64,000 bases of DNA from contig OY282605.1 in NCBI GenBank assembly GCA_958298945.1, positions 35,194,811 to 35,258,810 on the forward strand, written 5' to 3'. The translations under genes and the position numbers were made by a program. The notes beneath the pieces were generated by a model that had not been told where the DNA came from, ran no database searches, and saw only the letters and a list, made by a program, of their open reading frames with translations. Position 1 is the stretch's first letter. Every line of letters begins with the position of its first letter. Source of the DNA: Atherix ibis (Eukaryota > Arthropoda > Insecta > Diptera > Athericidae). This document shows, piece after piece, positions 1 through 11,115 of the stretch.

Positions 1-827
1 AATTAAGTATTCAAGGATAATCAAAAAGAAAATATTTTAAAAAAAAGAAAAAGTTCAAATTTAAGGACTTTTACGATGATAGTAAATTCTTTGCTAATAA
101 ACAAATTTCATGGAAAGTTATATGAAATCCCAAATGGCCATCATCATAAGAAATTTTCAATATTACTACCCATTATTTATTCGTAATCATATCGAAAATG
201 ATGAAATTTATCGAAGATACAGCCAGGTCACTTGAGTAATACGGGTTACCGGTGCTGTTAAATATTATTTTGATGATGGTCAAATTTTAATGAATATTCT
301 AGAAGAATTTAATTATATACAAAAGAACTCCTTCAATAGATGAAGATGATACACAAATACTACTCTACTATACTTTATGTGTATGTATGCAATTTATTTA
401 TTATATTATAAAGGATGATTAATATTTGGGGATAATTTTGCTTGGCTAATATTTTGGGGGACTAGGTAAATACGAGTAATTCATAGGAAATTATTGAAAT
501 TATTAGTTTGAAAATCTTCAAAATATTCATAAACTAATGAGATTTTGAAATTTACTCATCTATTCAAGTATTATAGAAATGGCAAAAGGATAAAATTTTG
601 CAAATTCTGGAGAAAATTAAATCTAAATAAGGTAGGACTCGTTTTTTTTTTTATAAAATGCCATTTATGCATATTTAACTTTTCCAATAAAAAGAAGAAA
701 AAATCATTAAGGGTATAGCGTGGGCGTAACTTAGACTGGCTATATAACATTTTTATTTGTTTTCTTTTTTGCAGATTATTAAAAATTTTATGAAATTTTA
801 TAATTTATTCATACTTAGTGTCTAGTA
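1..827. other. AT-rich non-coding stretch
   Basis: No coding signal or recognised repeat is visible. The sequence is mostly A/T runs with short degenerate words, and no open frame has residue composition like a protein. Confidence 0.5.
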
Positions 828-859
828 TTATTTTAATACTGCCACAGCTCCCTGTGCAA

Positions 860-1160
860 ATATGATAAGAAACTTAATAGTCCGTTTTAGGGAGTGTGGT
901 GTAACTTTTGATGAGGCACGAACCGACCAGTCCGCTATGAACAAGCTGTGGAGGCTGTACGCAAAAGTGTCAACAATGATCCATCTGTGACTACTCATCG
1001 ACGTGCTACTCAATTGGGCATCTCCAGAACTTCACAAAGACGCATTTTGAAACTTGATCTGAGAATTGGCTCAATAATTATTACCGAGGGATGCAGTACA
1101 ACGCCTACAATGTGCTTACAACGGATAATTACCGAGGGATGCAGTACAACGCCTACAATA
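860..1160 (+). pseudogene. Tc1/mariner-superfamily transposase N-terminal remnant
   Basis: The plus strand encodes a helix-turn-helix-like stretch (EAVRKSVNNDPSVTTHRRAT, then QLGISRTSQRRILKLDL, about 945-1060). This is the usual N-terminal DNA-binding region of insect Tc1/mariner-type transposases with the 'SIRRRAQELGISRTSLHRIL' pattern. No catalytic region follows in this orientation. A 32-bp direct duplication (1079-1110 and 1128-1159) lies just downstream. The frame before 945 has stops, so this is a dead fragment. Family recognition is from memory of the motif; the exact subfamily is not fixed. Confidence 0.6.
1079..1159. repeat. 32-bp direct duplication
   Basis: The word beginning ATTACCGAGGGATGCAGTAC occurs twice, at about 1079-1110 and 1128-1159, with a 17-bp spacer. 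It looks like a local duplication inside transposon debris. Confidence 0.85.
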
Positions 1161-1289
1161 GATTCTTTCCAATTTTTTTTGCAACCTTCTTTTTTAGATC
1201 AACTTAGATTGAAATAAAAAACAATAATTTAGTTGACCAAAATCGTTTAAAGTGAGTTGGGAGTTGACATTTTCAGAAAAAGATCTGCC

Positions 1290-2000
1290 TTTTTGATGAC
1301 ATTTTCAAACATGCCTTTACACATTTCCCGGTTAGCGTGTATTTTCTTAAAGTTGTTTAATCGAATCCGGTCAGTTAGTGTAGATCTTCCTTTTAAAGCA
1401 TCCCTGCAGAAAAAAATCGGGAACGGTTAAATCCAAAAAACTACGAGACCAACCGGCATGGATAATTCTGAGCAACGAAAAGACCAATTCGAATAACCAT
1501 TTTTTAACATACTTCAGTAAGGAAACACCTTTCGCAATAACTTCCATTGTTACGAGTGCATTGTATGACGTGTCATCATCCTGTTCGAATTACATATCAG
1601 CCAACCCCGATTGGTCTAATTCACAAATGAAAGAGTTCTCTAAGATCTTTCTATATCACTCACCAATCATTGCAACAATATTGCCAATAGCATCCTCAAA
1701 GAAACACGGACCAGGAGCAGCTACTTTGTTAATTAATGAAACCCTTAAAGTAAAAACGCACTACGTCACTCATTATCAATTTCATGTAAAAGTTCTTATC
1801 ATATGTCGAAGGAGCTCTTAAATATATTTTCTCCATTGCCAGCAGTAAAAAAAATCTCTACACTGAAATTAATGTATCACAAAAATACAAAAAAAGCTGC
1901 CTCATGCACCTTCCCAGACTTTTGCGCAGTGCCTCAGGTGCACTTTTATCTACCGCAGCAATATTCTCGGTTGAGAGTCCTTTTCTAAGATGACGTTGAG
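1290..2000 (-). pseudogene. Tc1/mariner-superfamily transposase remnant (catalytic half)
   Basis: Reading the minus strand from about 1985 downward, with frameshifts, gives an N-terminal 'GLSTENIAAV' patch. After a deletion comes a catalytic-core patch (FFEDAIGNIVAMIGE, then YRKILENSF, then FEQDDDTSYNALVTMEV, about 1735-1540). It corresponds to the 'FFEN..G..VTVNGERYRAMI..WFQQDGATCHTA' region of insect Tc1/mariner transposases. A C-terminal patch (LTVPDFFLQGCFKRK, about 1435-1385) fits the 'DLTP.DFFLWG..K' segment. Stops and frame changes show that it is a fossil. It lies opposite in orientation to the related fragment at 860-1160, so the two are probably parts of rearranged copies. Confidence 0.6.
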
Positions 2001-2224
2001 TGTCATATTATAAGAACTCAATTTTTCACGTAATTTTCTGAGCATCCCAGTAATTGATGAATTTTAACATTAATTGAGCATTGTTGCAGATTATAACGTT
2101 CCATATTCCTTTTGCGGCATCTCTCCCCATGAGACCACCGTCAGGTATTACGAATAGTTTATAAGAAGTAGACTAATATCAAGCCTATTATCTTATGTAA
2201 GCTGTAATCTGCCTTTTCCTTCGT

Positions 2225-2530
2225 CTTGATTACTCGGGAATACCGCTCTCTAGCATAACTCTGTTGTTATCATTTGGACACTCTCTTCCTTTTTCCGCAT
2301 CCTCGATTGTGGGCCGACATTTGGGGTATGTCTTAAAGCGATATAGATATGCCCTGAAACACCCATATCCTGTCAGAAATTGGAGCATATTATTTGTCCA
2401 TTTCTCCATGACTTCTTCCGTTCCACATGGCAATGTCGAAAGTAAAATGATGCGTCCATCTTCCTTGAATCGATAAATTCCAGTGTTGCTGCCATCTCGC
2501 CACTATCTGATTTCTTTCCTCCCTGTTGAC
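2225..2530 (-). pseudogene. Non-LTR retrotransposon C-terminal fragment (minus strand)
   Basis: The minus-strand frame ending at 2230 reads MLQFLTGYGCFRAYLYRF, then a degraded Cys region and ...IEDAEKGRECP. This matches the C-terminal tail of insect R1/I/Jockey-type LINE ORF2 proteins ('FLTGHGCFRAYLHRF...C..C...EDAEHVFFECPRF'). No upstream reverse transcriptase is joined to it on this strand. It is an orphan 3' fragment. Confidence 0.6.
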
Positions 2531-2639
2531 GGTGAGCCGATAAATTTCATTACCCTCCCGTCGGTGATAATATATTTTGGATCTTTAATCTGCTGAAAAC
2601 TCGATTGGCGGCATATTAGCGATAATACAGGAAGCATCA

Positions 2640-3190
2640 TTCGAGGCAGTAAGGAATGCTATATCCTATTCTAGCCGGAGTCCTACAACGAAATATATTC
2701 TAGCCGGAGTCCTACAAAGAAATATATCCTATTCTAGCCGGAGTCCGACAAGGCAGTATCCTTGCTCCCATCTTATATAATATTTATACCCATGTCATCC
2801 CAGCTGATCCTAATACTATCATTGCTACTTATACAGATGATGCTTGCTACTATACAAATCCTGACATAGCTTCCCATATACACAACTTTCAATCCTGGTT
2901 TAAGAGATGGAGAGTGAGGGTTAATAAACAGAAGAGTGCTCACATTACTTTCACACTTTGTCAAGAAAAACCTACCCCTTTATACCTTAATAGCAGCATG
3001 ATTCCACAATATGATAAAGATTATTTGAGACAAAATTTACAAAAAAATTGCGTTATTTGAGACTTTACCTGGACAAAAGACTAACATGGAACCCACATAC
3101 TAGACTAAAAAGAGTTGAAGCCGCTAGACGTTACCTATAACTTCTTAGATTACTTGACAAACGCTCGAAACTAACAAACAAATTCGTAGC
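2640..3190 (+). pseudogene. Jockey-like LINE reverse transcriptase fragment
   Basis: The plus strand reads ILAGVRQGSILAPILYNIYT (about 2731-2790), then ATYTDDACYYT in place of the F/YADD box. Further on come VNKQKSAHITFTL...PLYLN and, after a frameshift, LDKRLTWNPHTRLKRVEAAR. These are ordered RT palm motifs of Jockey-type LINEs. The beginning carries three near-identical copies of the ATTCTAGCCGGAGTCC word (2669-2745). The fragment stops at about 3185, where a mariner transposase begins on the other strand. It is a broken element with several frame breaks. Confidence 0.75.
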
Positions 3191-3998
3191 CCAATTCATT
3201 GAGTTTGACCATTGTTTTCATCGACTTGTGACACGGTGCATTGTCTTGGTGAAACAACACTTTTTTCTTTTTCAAATGAGGCCGTTTCTTAGCGATTTCT
3301 TTCTTCAAACGATCCAATAACGCTATATAATAGTCGCTGTTGATCGTCTGTCCCTTCTGGAGATAGTCAATGAATATTATACCATGCGCATCCCAAAATA
3401 CAGACGCCATCACCTTGCCAGCCGATTGTTGCGTCTTTCCACGCTTTGGATTCGGTTCGTCGCTCGCTCTCCACTCTGCCGACTGCCGATTGGACTCTGG
3501 AGTGTAGTGACGGAGCCATGTTTCATCCATTGTCACATATCGACGCAAAAATTCGGGTTTATTGCGCTTGAACAGCTCCAAACACTGCTCAGAATCATCA
3601 ACACGTTGTTGTTTTTGGTCCACAGTGAGCTCACGCGGCACACACTTTGCACACAGCTTTCGCATGCCCAAATATTCATGCACGATATGTCCAACACGCT
3701 CTTTCGATATCTTCAGAGTCTCAGCTATCTCGCTCAACTTCACTTTACGGTCATTTAAAATTATTTTGTGGATCTTTTTGATGTTTTCTGCCGTAACCAC
3801 CTCTTTTGGGTGTCCACTGCGTTCTGCATCAACTGTGCTCGTACGACCAGTTCGAAATTGACGAAACCAATATTCCTCAGTTGAAATAGCTGGAGCAGAG
3901 TCCGGATAACGTTTGTCAAACCATGCTTTGGTTTCCACTGTATTTTTTTTCATCAAAAAGCAATGCTTTATCAATACACGAAATTCGTCTTTATCCAT
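3171..3998 (-). pseudogene. Mariner transposase, irritans (Himar1-like) subfamily, C-terminally truncated
   Basis: A minus-strand frame of 275 codons starting MDKDEFRVLIKHCF closely resembles Himar1-type irritans mariners. It has an HTH region, the WVPREL-linker equivalent (CVPRELTVDQKQQR), the first catalytic Asp in VTMDETWLRHYTPES and the second in LFHQDNAPCHKS. The third Asp (in the PYSPDLAPSD block) is absent, because the frame runs into flanking DNA after KLNELGY at about 3180. A full-length family member has about 345-350 residues, so about 70 are missing. I chose the ATG at 3998 because it matches the family start; an upstream in-frame ATG at 4028 adds a Lys/Leu-rich leader. The frame is otherwise uninterrupted, so the copy looks fairly young, yet it cannot encode an active enzyme. 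It abuts LINE sequence. Confidence 0.9.
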
Positions 3999-4130
3999 TT
4001 TTTTTTTCAATAACAAAAGTTGCTTCACTCAAAATGCTATATCTCACGAACCAATCGACCGATATTTGCAAGAGGCGCCATCTAGACGTCAACCTTATAA
4101 ACTTTTCAGCCGATCTTTTATTTCAGTAGG
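3181..4130 (-). mobile_element. Irritans-type mariner, 3'-truncated copy
   Basis: This element carries the truncated transposase frame plus about 130 bp of its 5' flank. The inner (left) end is broken against LINE sequence near 3180-3190. I did not locate a convincing terminal inverted repeat, so the right boundary near 4130 is approximate. Confidence 0.6.
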
Positions 4131-4229
4131 TAAGCCCAAAATTATAATTACAAACCAAAAGTGTCCATCAACAATTTTAAATATCAAAATAAAAGTTTTA
4201 AAAAAATTAACTTAATTCATTTATTTATA

Positions 4230-4985
4230 TATTCTTCATATTCATTCTGTCGCTATTAAATCAAAAATTCATAATCAAATAAAAAACCACTTCAACCACT
4301 CTTGGTAAAGCGAAAATATCCACAAAGAAAAATCCTTTTCCCTTATTGTTATATAAAAAAAATAAAAAAAAATTCTCACACACACGTTATGATAAATTTT
4401 AATATAAATAAATAATGACTGCTGTGTGTACTCGTATTAACTACGAGTATAAAATCAGAGAATTTGTTTGTTTTTTTTTTGGTTATTCATTAAAAATAAA
4501 TATTATTTTATTGGTGATGCATACATTAAGGATTATGCATAAAGTTAAAAAATATTGATTTCAATTATAATCGTAAACGGAAGTGTTGTAAAGGGAAAGT
4601 AGAGTGAGAGGAAGGAAAATTGTGTAAATGTTAATGACTTATTTCCTTATTTTTCATAGCCTTTTAGGGTTAAGAATAACAGTTTCTGGCTTTAAAATTT
4701 TTATAAATAAATTTTATAAATAAAAATACTTTTAGAATCAACATTTTACATATATTTACAATTAGTCAGTCAAATATTATTTATATTAAAGAAGAAAAAA
4801 CGTTGGTCCCTTATATAGCTCCACTATGCAAATAGGTAGAATGCCTTTAAGCGATTGTAAAAGTTTTCACCCTCTGGGTAATGTTTCCGCGGCAAGGTCA
4901 ACCCTCTATACAACCTGTTCGAATTCGTCGAATATGCTCCACAGAATGTAAAGGATTTACCGAAATGCATTCACATATCAGTGTC
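4230..4985. other. AT-rich stretch without recognised features
   Basis: The region contains poly-A/T runs and no coding pattern. Nothing is supported here beyond low complexity. Confidence 0.5.
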
Positions 4986-4989
4986 AAAA

Positions 4990-5570
4990 TTCAACAGAAT
5001 TGATGAAATTCACCCGCACAATCCCTTACTATAAGCACGCACAATTTCTGCGAATTGATTGTATTCAGGATCATAACGGTAACAGCACCTCCAGCAACAA
5101 CAGTAGGAGCACGGAGCACTGCCAGGATGCGTACATTGGATTCATGGCAGGAATAAAACAAACAAAATTGCCTCCACAGGGAACGCGTATGCAGCTCACA
5201 AAAGGTATCTTTGGTATTGCGTGCCAATGTGCATAAATGGTTTATAGTCGCGGTGCATGTTAACCAATTGGCCACATGGCTATGCAGACACCACATGCTC
5301 GAATTTGTCGTATCAGTTTCACACTATCGTTTTATACCATAAATTTTCGAAGCTTTTCAATACGCGTTTCAATGGTCAATTTAACTTACAACAAAAACAT
5401 CAACATTTCGCACTTAAATCATCCCATTGGATGGGCAATAAATGAAAACTTACGAGGACATGATACCAACTCACACAACTCCTCTTTGCTCCACTCCACG
5501 TACTCCATAGACACACTACTTAATAATAGCAGTAGTTATCAAAATCAATTCATTCAAATCTATTGAAGCA
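4990..5570. other. Higher-GC block, unassigned
   Basis: Base composition is clearly more balanced than in the flanks. The best frame is on the minus strand (5296-4991), rich in Cys, Ala and Val, with APTVVAGGAVTVMIL near its end. This has only a vague resemblance to the C-terminal region of insect chemoreceptors, and I do not claim that identity. No splice signals or second supporting exon were found. It could be a decayed exon or an unrecognised repeat. Confidence 0.25.
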
Positions 5571-5800
5571 TCTAAAAACCGTACTGAATTTTGATATTTT
5601 ATAAAAATTGATTTTTATTAATTGTTAGTAGAATAAATTTTTAAATGGTTGCAATTGAATGCATGTAATTTATAATAAATTGATGGTAATAGGTTATTTT
5701 TTTTTTGTTTACTTTACTAGAATTATATTTAAATATGATAATTTTTTTTTTGATTCATTAATAAAATATCTAAAACTACTGTCAATAACAAGCAGATTTA

Positions 5801-7036
5801 CCAGGTGTATCCGTCATAGATGGCGTGAGTGAGCGTATTAAGCTATCATGGGCACGTCATACATTTTTTCTTATGAGTTTGCATCTGTCAACATTAATCA
5901 GTGCCAAACATTGTCAGCAATTTCGTACAACAACATAAATTTTTCCTTTGGTAATCATTACTAGTTTTGTGCCAGAAAAAGAGCATATGCGGGAATTTTT
6001 GCTTTTCTGCTTAAATTTGAATAAATCGGCTGCCGAATCGCATCGAATGCTTATGGAGGGTCTATGGTGACAGTGCTTTATCGGAAACAACGTGCCGAGA
6101 TTGGTTTCGTTGGTTCAAAGACGGCAATTTTGACTTGTGGGACAAGCATCGTGAAAATCGGCCTAGGAAGGTTAAGGACTCTTTTGGCCGAAGATGATAC
6201 CCAATCGCAAAAAATGCTCGTGGAGCAATTGGGTGTTACTCAATCAGCCATTTCCATGCGTCTGCGTGCCATGGGGAAGATTGAAAAGATCGGAAAATGG
6301 GTGCCGCATGAATTGAACGATAGGCAGATGGAGCGACACCAAAACACATGAGCAATCTTGCTCGCCAAACAAAAAAGAAAGTCGTTCTTACATCGGATTA
6401 TGATAGACGATGAAAAGTGGATATATTTCGAGAATCCTAAACGCAAGAAATCGTGGGTTAATCCCGACCAACCATCAACATCTTCCCTAAGACCAAATAA
6501 CTTCGGACGGAAGACGATGCTGTGCGTTTGGTGGGATCAGCAGGGTATCGTCTACTATGAGATATTGAAACCTGGTGAAATTGTCAATGCCCACCGCTAC
6601 CACCAACAACTGATCAAATTGCATCGAGCTCTGCGTGAAAAAAGTACGGATTATCAACAAAGACATGACAAGTTGATTTTCCTCCACGACAACGCACCAT
6701 CGCACACGTCAAAAATGGTCCGAAACTACTTGGAAACACTCAACTTGTTCATCAAATCTGGCCCCTACCGACTACCACCTGGTTTCAGCGATGGGCCACG
6801 CGCTTGATAAGCAGCACTTCGATTCTTACGAAAACGTCCGAAAATGGCTTGATGAGTGGTTTGCCTCAAAAGTGAAGGAATTTTTTTGGCGTGGTATCCA
6901 AAAAATTGCCCGAGAGATGGGAAAAATGTGTAGCTAGTGAGGGCAAGTACTTTGAATAAATTTGTTTTGGCTTTCTATGAAAAAAAACATGTGTTTTTTT
7001 GACATAAAAACAGCGGATTTAAGCTTATACACCTGA
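5801..7036 (+). mobile_element. Mos1-like mariner (mauritiana type), copy 1
   Basis: The left end begins CCAGGTGTA directly after a TA at 5799-5800. The right end is the inverted match (AAGCTTATACACCTGA) followed by TA at 7037-7038. This fits mariner insertion with TA target duplication. Compared with the copy at 47797, the left inverted repeat has lost about 22 bp. The interior carries a degraded Mos1-like transposase. Length (about 1.24 kb) is close to the usual 1.28 kb. Confidence 0.92.
5957..6958 (+). pseudogene. Mos1-like mariner transposase pseudogene, copy 1
   Basis: The start codon is mutated (ATT at 5957) before TSFVPEKEHMRE, which aligns with the Mos1 N-terminus MSSFVPNKE. A one-base insertion near 6060 breaks the frame (stop TGA at 6067). 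A long frame then resumes with KIGKWVPHELNDRQMERHQN, the first catalytic Asp present as IDDEKWIYFENPKRKKSW (in place of TGDEKW), FGRKTMLCVWWDQ, and the second Asp in FLHDNAPSHTSK. A deletion near 6745 removes part of the region before the third Asp. It cannot be active, although two catalytic Asp residues remain readable. Confidence 0.88.
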
Positions 7037-7039
7037 TAT

Positions 7040-7330
7040 TATTAAAAATGTCATTGCAATCATATAGAATATAAAGGGGGATCTAACACTCAATAGTGTT
7101 TTATAATTTTTGTGGTCATTGCCGTTTGAAGTTGACGCAGTGATTAATGTAACTGGGGAAGATCACTGAGAATAGTTTTCTGACTTTTTATAACGAGGAA
7201 CTGATACTTTTTATAGCGAGAAACTATTGTCATATGCGCAACGATATTTTAAAATTGCCTGGTTCCACATTATACGAATATAATAATAAGAAGCATTAAT
7301 AATATTTTAAAAGGCTTTTGTCTGAATTAA
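7040..7330. other. Short AT-rich spacer
   Basis: No feature is recognised between the mariner and the LINE debris that follows. Confidence 0.4.
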
Positions 7331-7640
7331 CTGAATAAGATGGAAGTTGGAAATCTAGGTAGAGTCTCAAAGTTCTAGTCCGTAGGTCGGATTTATACTG
7401 CCGTTAAGGTTTATGATGAGACATGATTCACGACGGAGAGTAAAAGTTGCATGAGCACTTTTTTGTTTGATGTAAGGCATCTGAGATAAGAGCCAGAGGC
7501 GATTTTTTGGTGACTATGAGATTATTACACTTTCTTTGTTTGGTTTCATTTATAGCGCCACAACCATGAGACCATTTGACTACATTGTTTTCTTACCTAA
7601 TAAATTTTATGGAGCAAATTAGATAGTTTTAGACTTTTAA
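7330..7640 (-). pseudogene. LINE reverse transcriptase debris (minus strand)
   Basis: Reading the minus strand, KQKSAHATFTLRRESC...INLNGSINP (about 7475-7385) matches the 'VNKQKSAHITFTL...PLYLN' patch seen in the Jockey-like fragment at 2640-3190. Neighbouring minus-strand sequence is full of stops. It is a strongly decayed fragment with uncertain ends. Confidence 0.45.
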
Positions 7641-7829
7641 AAAGAGGACTTCAAAAAGAATTGATTGGATCACCATAATGGAAGGAGTACTGATAAAAAA
7701 AAAATATCCGGATTAATAGGCATTCGTTTGATACAGAAGATATAGTAAGTTAAGCACTACAGGAATAGCACAAGAGATGAGCGTGGTTACCGAAAAGGAA
7801 ATCATGGGTAAGTGCAGTGTGCTCAATTC

Positions 7830-8955
7830 TGGGTTTGAGAAGATTCCCTGCCCCGAATTTTGGATTTGCTGATGTTTATTATGGTATAAATGGAAAAATT
7901 ATTTAAAAATTTCTTTGGGTGTTGGATGGGAAGATGAAGGTATAAAAATTTGGAATTTTAAAGTGAACGCATATTAAGAGAACTCGTTATATTGCTAGAC
8001 GTACTTGTTTCTATAAATCTATGCGATGAGTGTTTAAGAGAGGGAGGGGGGGGGGTTTCGGTTTCGAAGTTGAATGCAAAGAGTTGCTCTCAGACCAACC
8101 ATAACAAGAAATTCATTATCCCAAAATAGTAAGGGGAAAAGGATACACGCCAAGGAGCTAACTTTTCCATGTGATGAGACGAAAGAGAAAAAAAAGAACG
8201 GCTAAAAAGTTATGAGATATAATGCCAAAATTTTTCCAATAAAAATAATAAACAACTATTAAAGCAAATGGGGTGAGAATAGGTAATGACGAGGAAGATG
8301 GAAAAAATTTGTCTAATTCCTCAAAAAATTATTTGGTATCAGAGTGGACACAGGAAGCGTTGAACCTCCCTCACCACTTGATCTGGTTTCTTATTGCAAG
8401 TAGAAGTATGACTTCTACCAAACACTTTCCTGTTCAATTCCTTTAACTTACCACTTCGTGAACCAGTTTTGGAGTTGAAGGATATATTTTTATAAAATGT
8501 TGAAGGCAGTAAGAAAATTTTCTTGGCTTTTTAATATGACTGTGTGATTTGCAGCAAAGATTATTTGTACATGTACGAATATCATGAAATATTATTTAAT
8601 TTTTTGCAATACTTAAAAAAAATTATATACAATAAATTCAGTCGATAGTCTACTAATTTAAAATTTTTAACTTTTTTACCCAGTTGTGTGTCCAATTATT
8701 TTTCAAATTGACAAAATTTCTTCCTTAACACGAAATTTAAACCATTTTTATCTTTACTGATAACTTTGTCCTAATCACTTTTGTAACATAGTATATTATT
8801 TGTCCCAATATTATTGAATGTATAAAGAGTATACTTAACCTGAAGTATATAATAATTAACACAGTTTAATCTGTGTGCATATGCTGATATTAACGTTGAC
8901 GGGATTTGCATAATGGAAACCGCACAACCTTTAATCTGATCGAATCAAGCAAAGT
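7830..8955. other. Unassigned AT-rich region
   Basis: It includes a G-run near 8042-8056 and A/T-rich DNA, with no supported gene. A few balanced-composition words (8340-8450) show no readable protein motif. Confidence 0.4.
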
Positions 8956-8959
8956 GCGG

Positions 8960-9215
8960 TAAATGATTGTCCAGGTGGAATTCAATGTTTGCAATCACTA
9001 CGGCACGCCGTCATATTCGCGGGCTTTCGAATCGATATGGAAGCAATCTGTTCCGATGGTAACAATTCCACAAGTGTTATCAACGATATCGTAACCACTG
9101 CTGGCGCCAATACTCCATTGGCAAAATAGACCAACGGTGACCCAAACATCAACAGAAATAACTCCCAAAAATTAACGATAGCCAGAGGAGAGTTCGAGGC
9201 CAATAGACTATCCTA
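8960..9215. other. Balanced-composition island, possible decayed exon
   Basis: About 250 bp of near-50% GC sits in AT-rich DNA. A minus-strand frame (9203-8982) encodes a hydrophobic segment (IVNFWELFLLMFGSPLVYF) like a membrane span. The plus strand is also partly open (NSTSVINDIVTTAGANTPLA). I do not recognise either product and cannot decide the strand. Confidence 0.25.
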
Positions 9216-9609
9216 CTGTTCATATAATTTTATAAGTAGTACATTGTATCTACATATGTATGTGTATATACGCGTGTTCATATTTCATGATTTGCTATTG
9301 AAAATCACAATTATTTTGTACTCGTATCAACCAGAAAAGTGTGGTATTCAGAATTTGGAATACTGTATCAATCACTACTAAATGATGGCGCTTTTCATAT
9401 TTATGGTAATTAGTTTTATTACCAAAAAGCCAACTGAGAAACACAAATTCAGAGATCAGATAATTAGTATTCTGAAGCTTACAGTGATTATATTATAGTT
9501 ATCATATTATTGATAAATAATGCATAAAGTATTTATACATAATAAAAACCCAAAAAATTTACATAAATAAAAATCATAAAATATGATGATTATTCCAAAG
9601 TGGGGTATT

Positions 9610-10680
9610 CTTTTTTATATCGAAAAATATCATAAAATTACAATAAAATTTTTAATCGTAAAGATTTTCTTCTTCTAGAAACTAAAGCTTGAAATAATTT
9701 GGAAATAATAAAAAAATTTTAAAAAAAAATGAATAATTTTTTATCTTAAATATTACTAACAAAAAGTATATCCCATTTTTAATTAACAAAAAAACAATAT
9801 TTAAAAAAATCTCATTTATGTAAAATATAAAAATAATTTTTACGCTCTTTATTGTCTCATCATCAAATCCTGCCTCTCATAACGATGTTTTTAAGTGCCT
9901 GAAAATGTCAAACTCTCTAACATATTCGCTATTCTTACTGGTGTTCCGCAGAGCAGCTATAATGGTGCTCTCCTAAAAATATCATCAAATTGCAATAAAA
10001 TTTTCTATCGTAAAGACATTCATCTTCTAGAAACTAAAGCTTGAAATAATTTGGAAAAAAATAAAAAAATTTAAAAAAGAAATAAAGAAAATTAATAATT
10101 TTTTATCTTAAATATAACTAATAAAAACTATATCCCATTTTTTATTAACAAAAAAAAACATCTCATTTATGTAAAATATAAAAATAATTTTTACACTCTT
10201 TATTGTCTCATCATCAAATCCTGCCTCTCATAACGATGTTTTTAAGTGCCTGAAAATGTCAAACTCTCTAACATATTCGCTATTCTTACTGGTGTTCCGC
10301 AGAGCAGCTATAATGGTGCTCTCCTAAAAATATCATCAAATTGCAATAAAATTTTCTATCGTAAAGACATTCATCTTCTAGAAACTAAAGCTTGAAATAA
10401 TTTGGAAAAAAATAAAAACATTTAAAAAAGAAATAAAGAAAATGAATAATTGTTGATCTTAAATATTACTAATAAAAACTATATCCCATTTTTTATTAAC
10501 AAAAAAAAACATCTCATTTATGTAAAATATAAAAATAATTTTTACACTCTTTATTGTCTCATCATCAAATCGTGCCTCTCATAACGATGTTTTTAAGTGC
10601 TTGAAAATGTCAAACTCCCTAACATATTCGCTATTCTTGCTGGTGTTCCGCAGGCAGCTTTCTTGGATCTCTTCTACTGA
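9610..10680. repeat. Three-copy ~352-bp tandem repeat containing a LINE RT fragment
   Basis: The word TCTTCTAGAAACTAAAGCTT recurs at about 9671, 10023 and 10374, giving periods of 352 and 351 bp. Each unit is AT-rich and ends with a stretch reading LTGVPQSS or the equivalent of a LINE 'AGVPQGS' motif (near 9935, 10287, 10640). Copies 2 and 3 are more alike than copy 1. The third copy runs on into further LINE sequence downstream, so the unit probably arose by duplication of the edge of a LINE insertion. Confidence 0.9.
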
Positions 10681-11115
10681 ATATTTGCATGCTTCCAAAT
10701 ATCTATGCATGCTGATGGCGACGTCCTTCTGTCATCTATAATGTCTTCTATCATTTACAAAACCATATTGATTCTGTTCAAAACTGGTTAAATAAACGTA
10801 AACGACTAAAACACCAGTTATTTTACTTTTACTCTTTGCCAAAGACCATCCTTTCCCATACATATTAACGATAATATTATTCCACCAAAGAATTAGGTAT
10901 GCTACATTCGCTAGAGGCATCTAAAAAAAACTTTTCGATAAACTGTCAAAACCAAAAAAGTCAATAAAAGTTCAGTAAAAAAAGACCAATTTGGGCATAC
11001 GAAATAGAAATCTAGGACTCAACCAGATTTTTCAAGGAATCCAATCCCCTCCAATCAAAAATCCTCCGAATCAAGAGCACCGATTATGTGCCTAATATAT
11101 TACTTTCATTCCTGT
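10620..11115 (+). pseudogene. Jockey-like LINE RT and C-terminal debris
   Basis: The plus strand reads ILAGVPQA (about 10633), then with frame changes ADGDV, a TFTLCQRPSFPIHIN patch near 10825, and finally ESNPLQSKILRIKSTDYVPN (about 11038-11095). The last fits the LINE tail 'IQ.FQSKILR....WYVPN'. It is the same general family as the fragments at 2640-3190 and 12290-14110, and has many stops. Confidence 0.5.

Noticed and set aside
3384..3861. Plus-strand frames of 124 and 99 codons opposite the Himar1-like transposase
   Set aside because: They are antisense shadows of the well-supported minus-strand mariner frame and have no family resemblance.
4990..5300. Possible chemoreceptor C-terminal exon
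   Set aside because: The resemblance rests on a short Val/Ala/Gly-rich stretch; no supporting exon, stop or splice structure was found, so it is listed only as unassigned.
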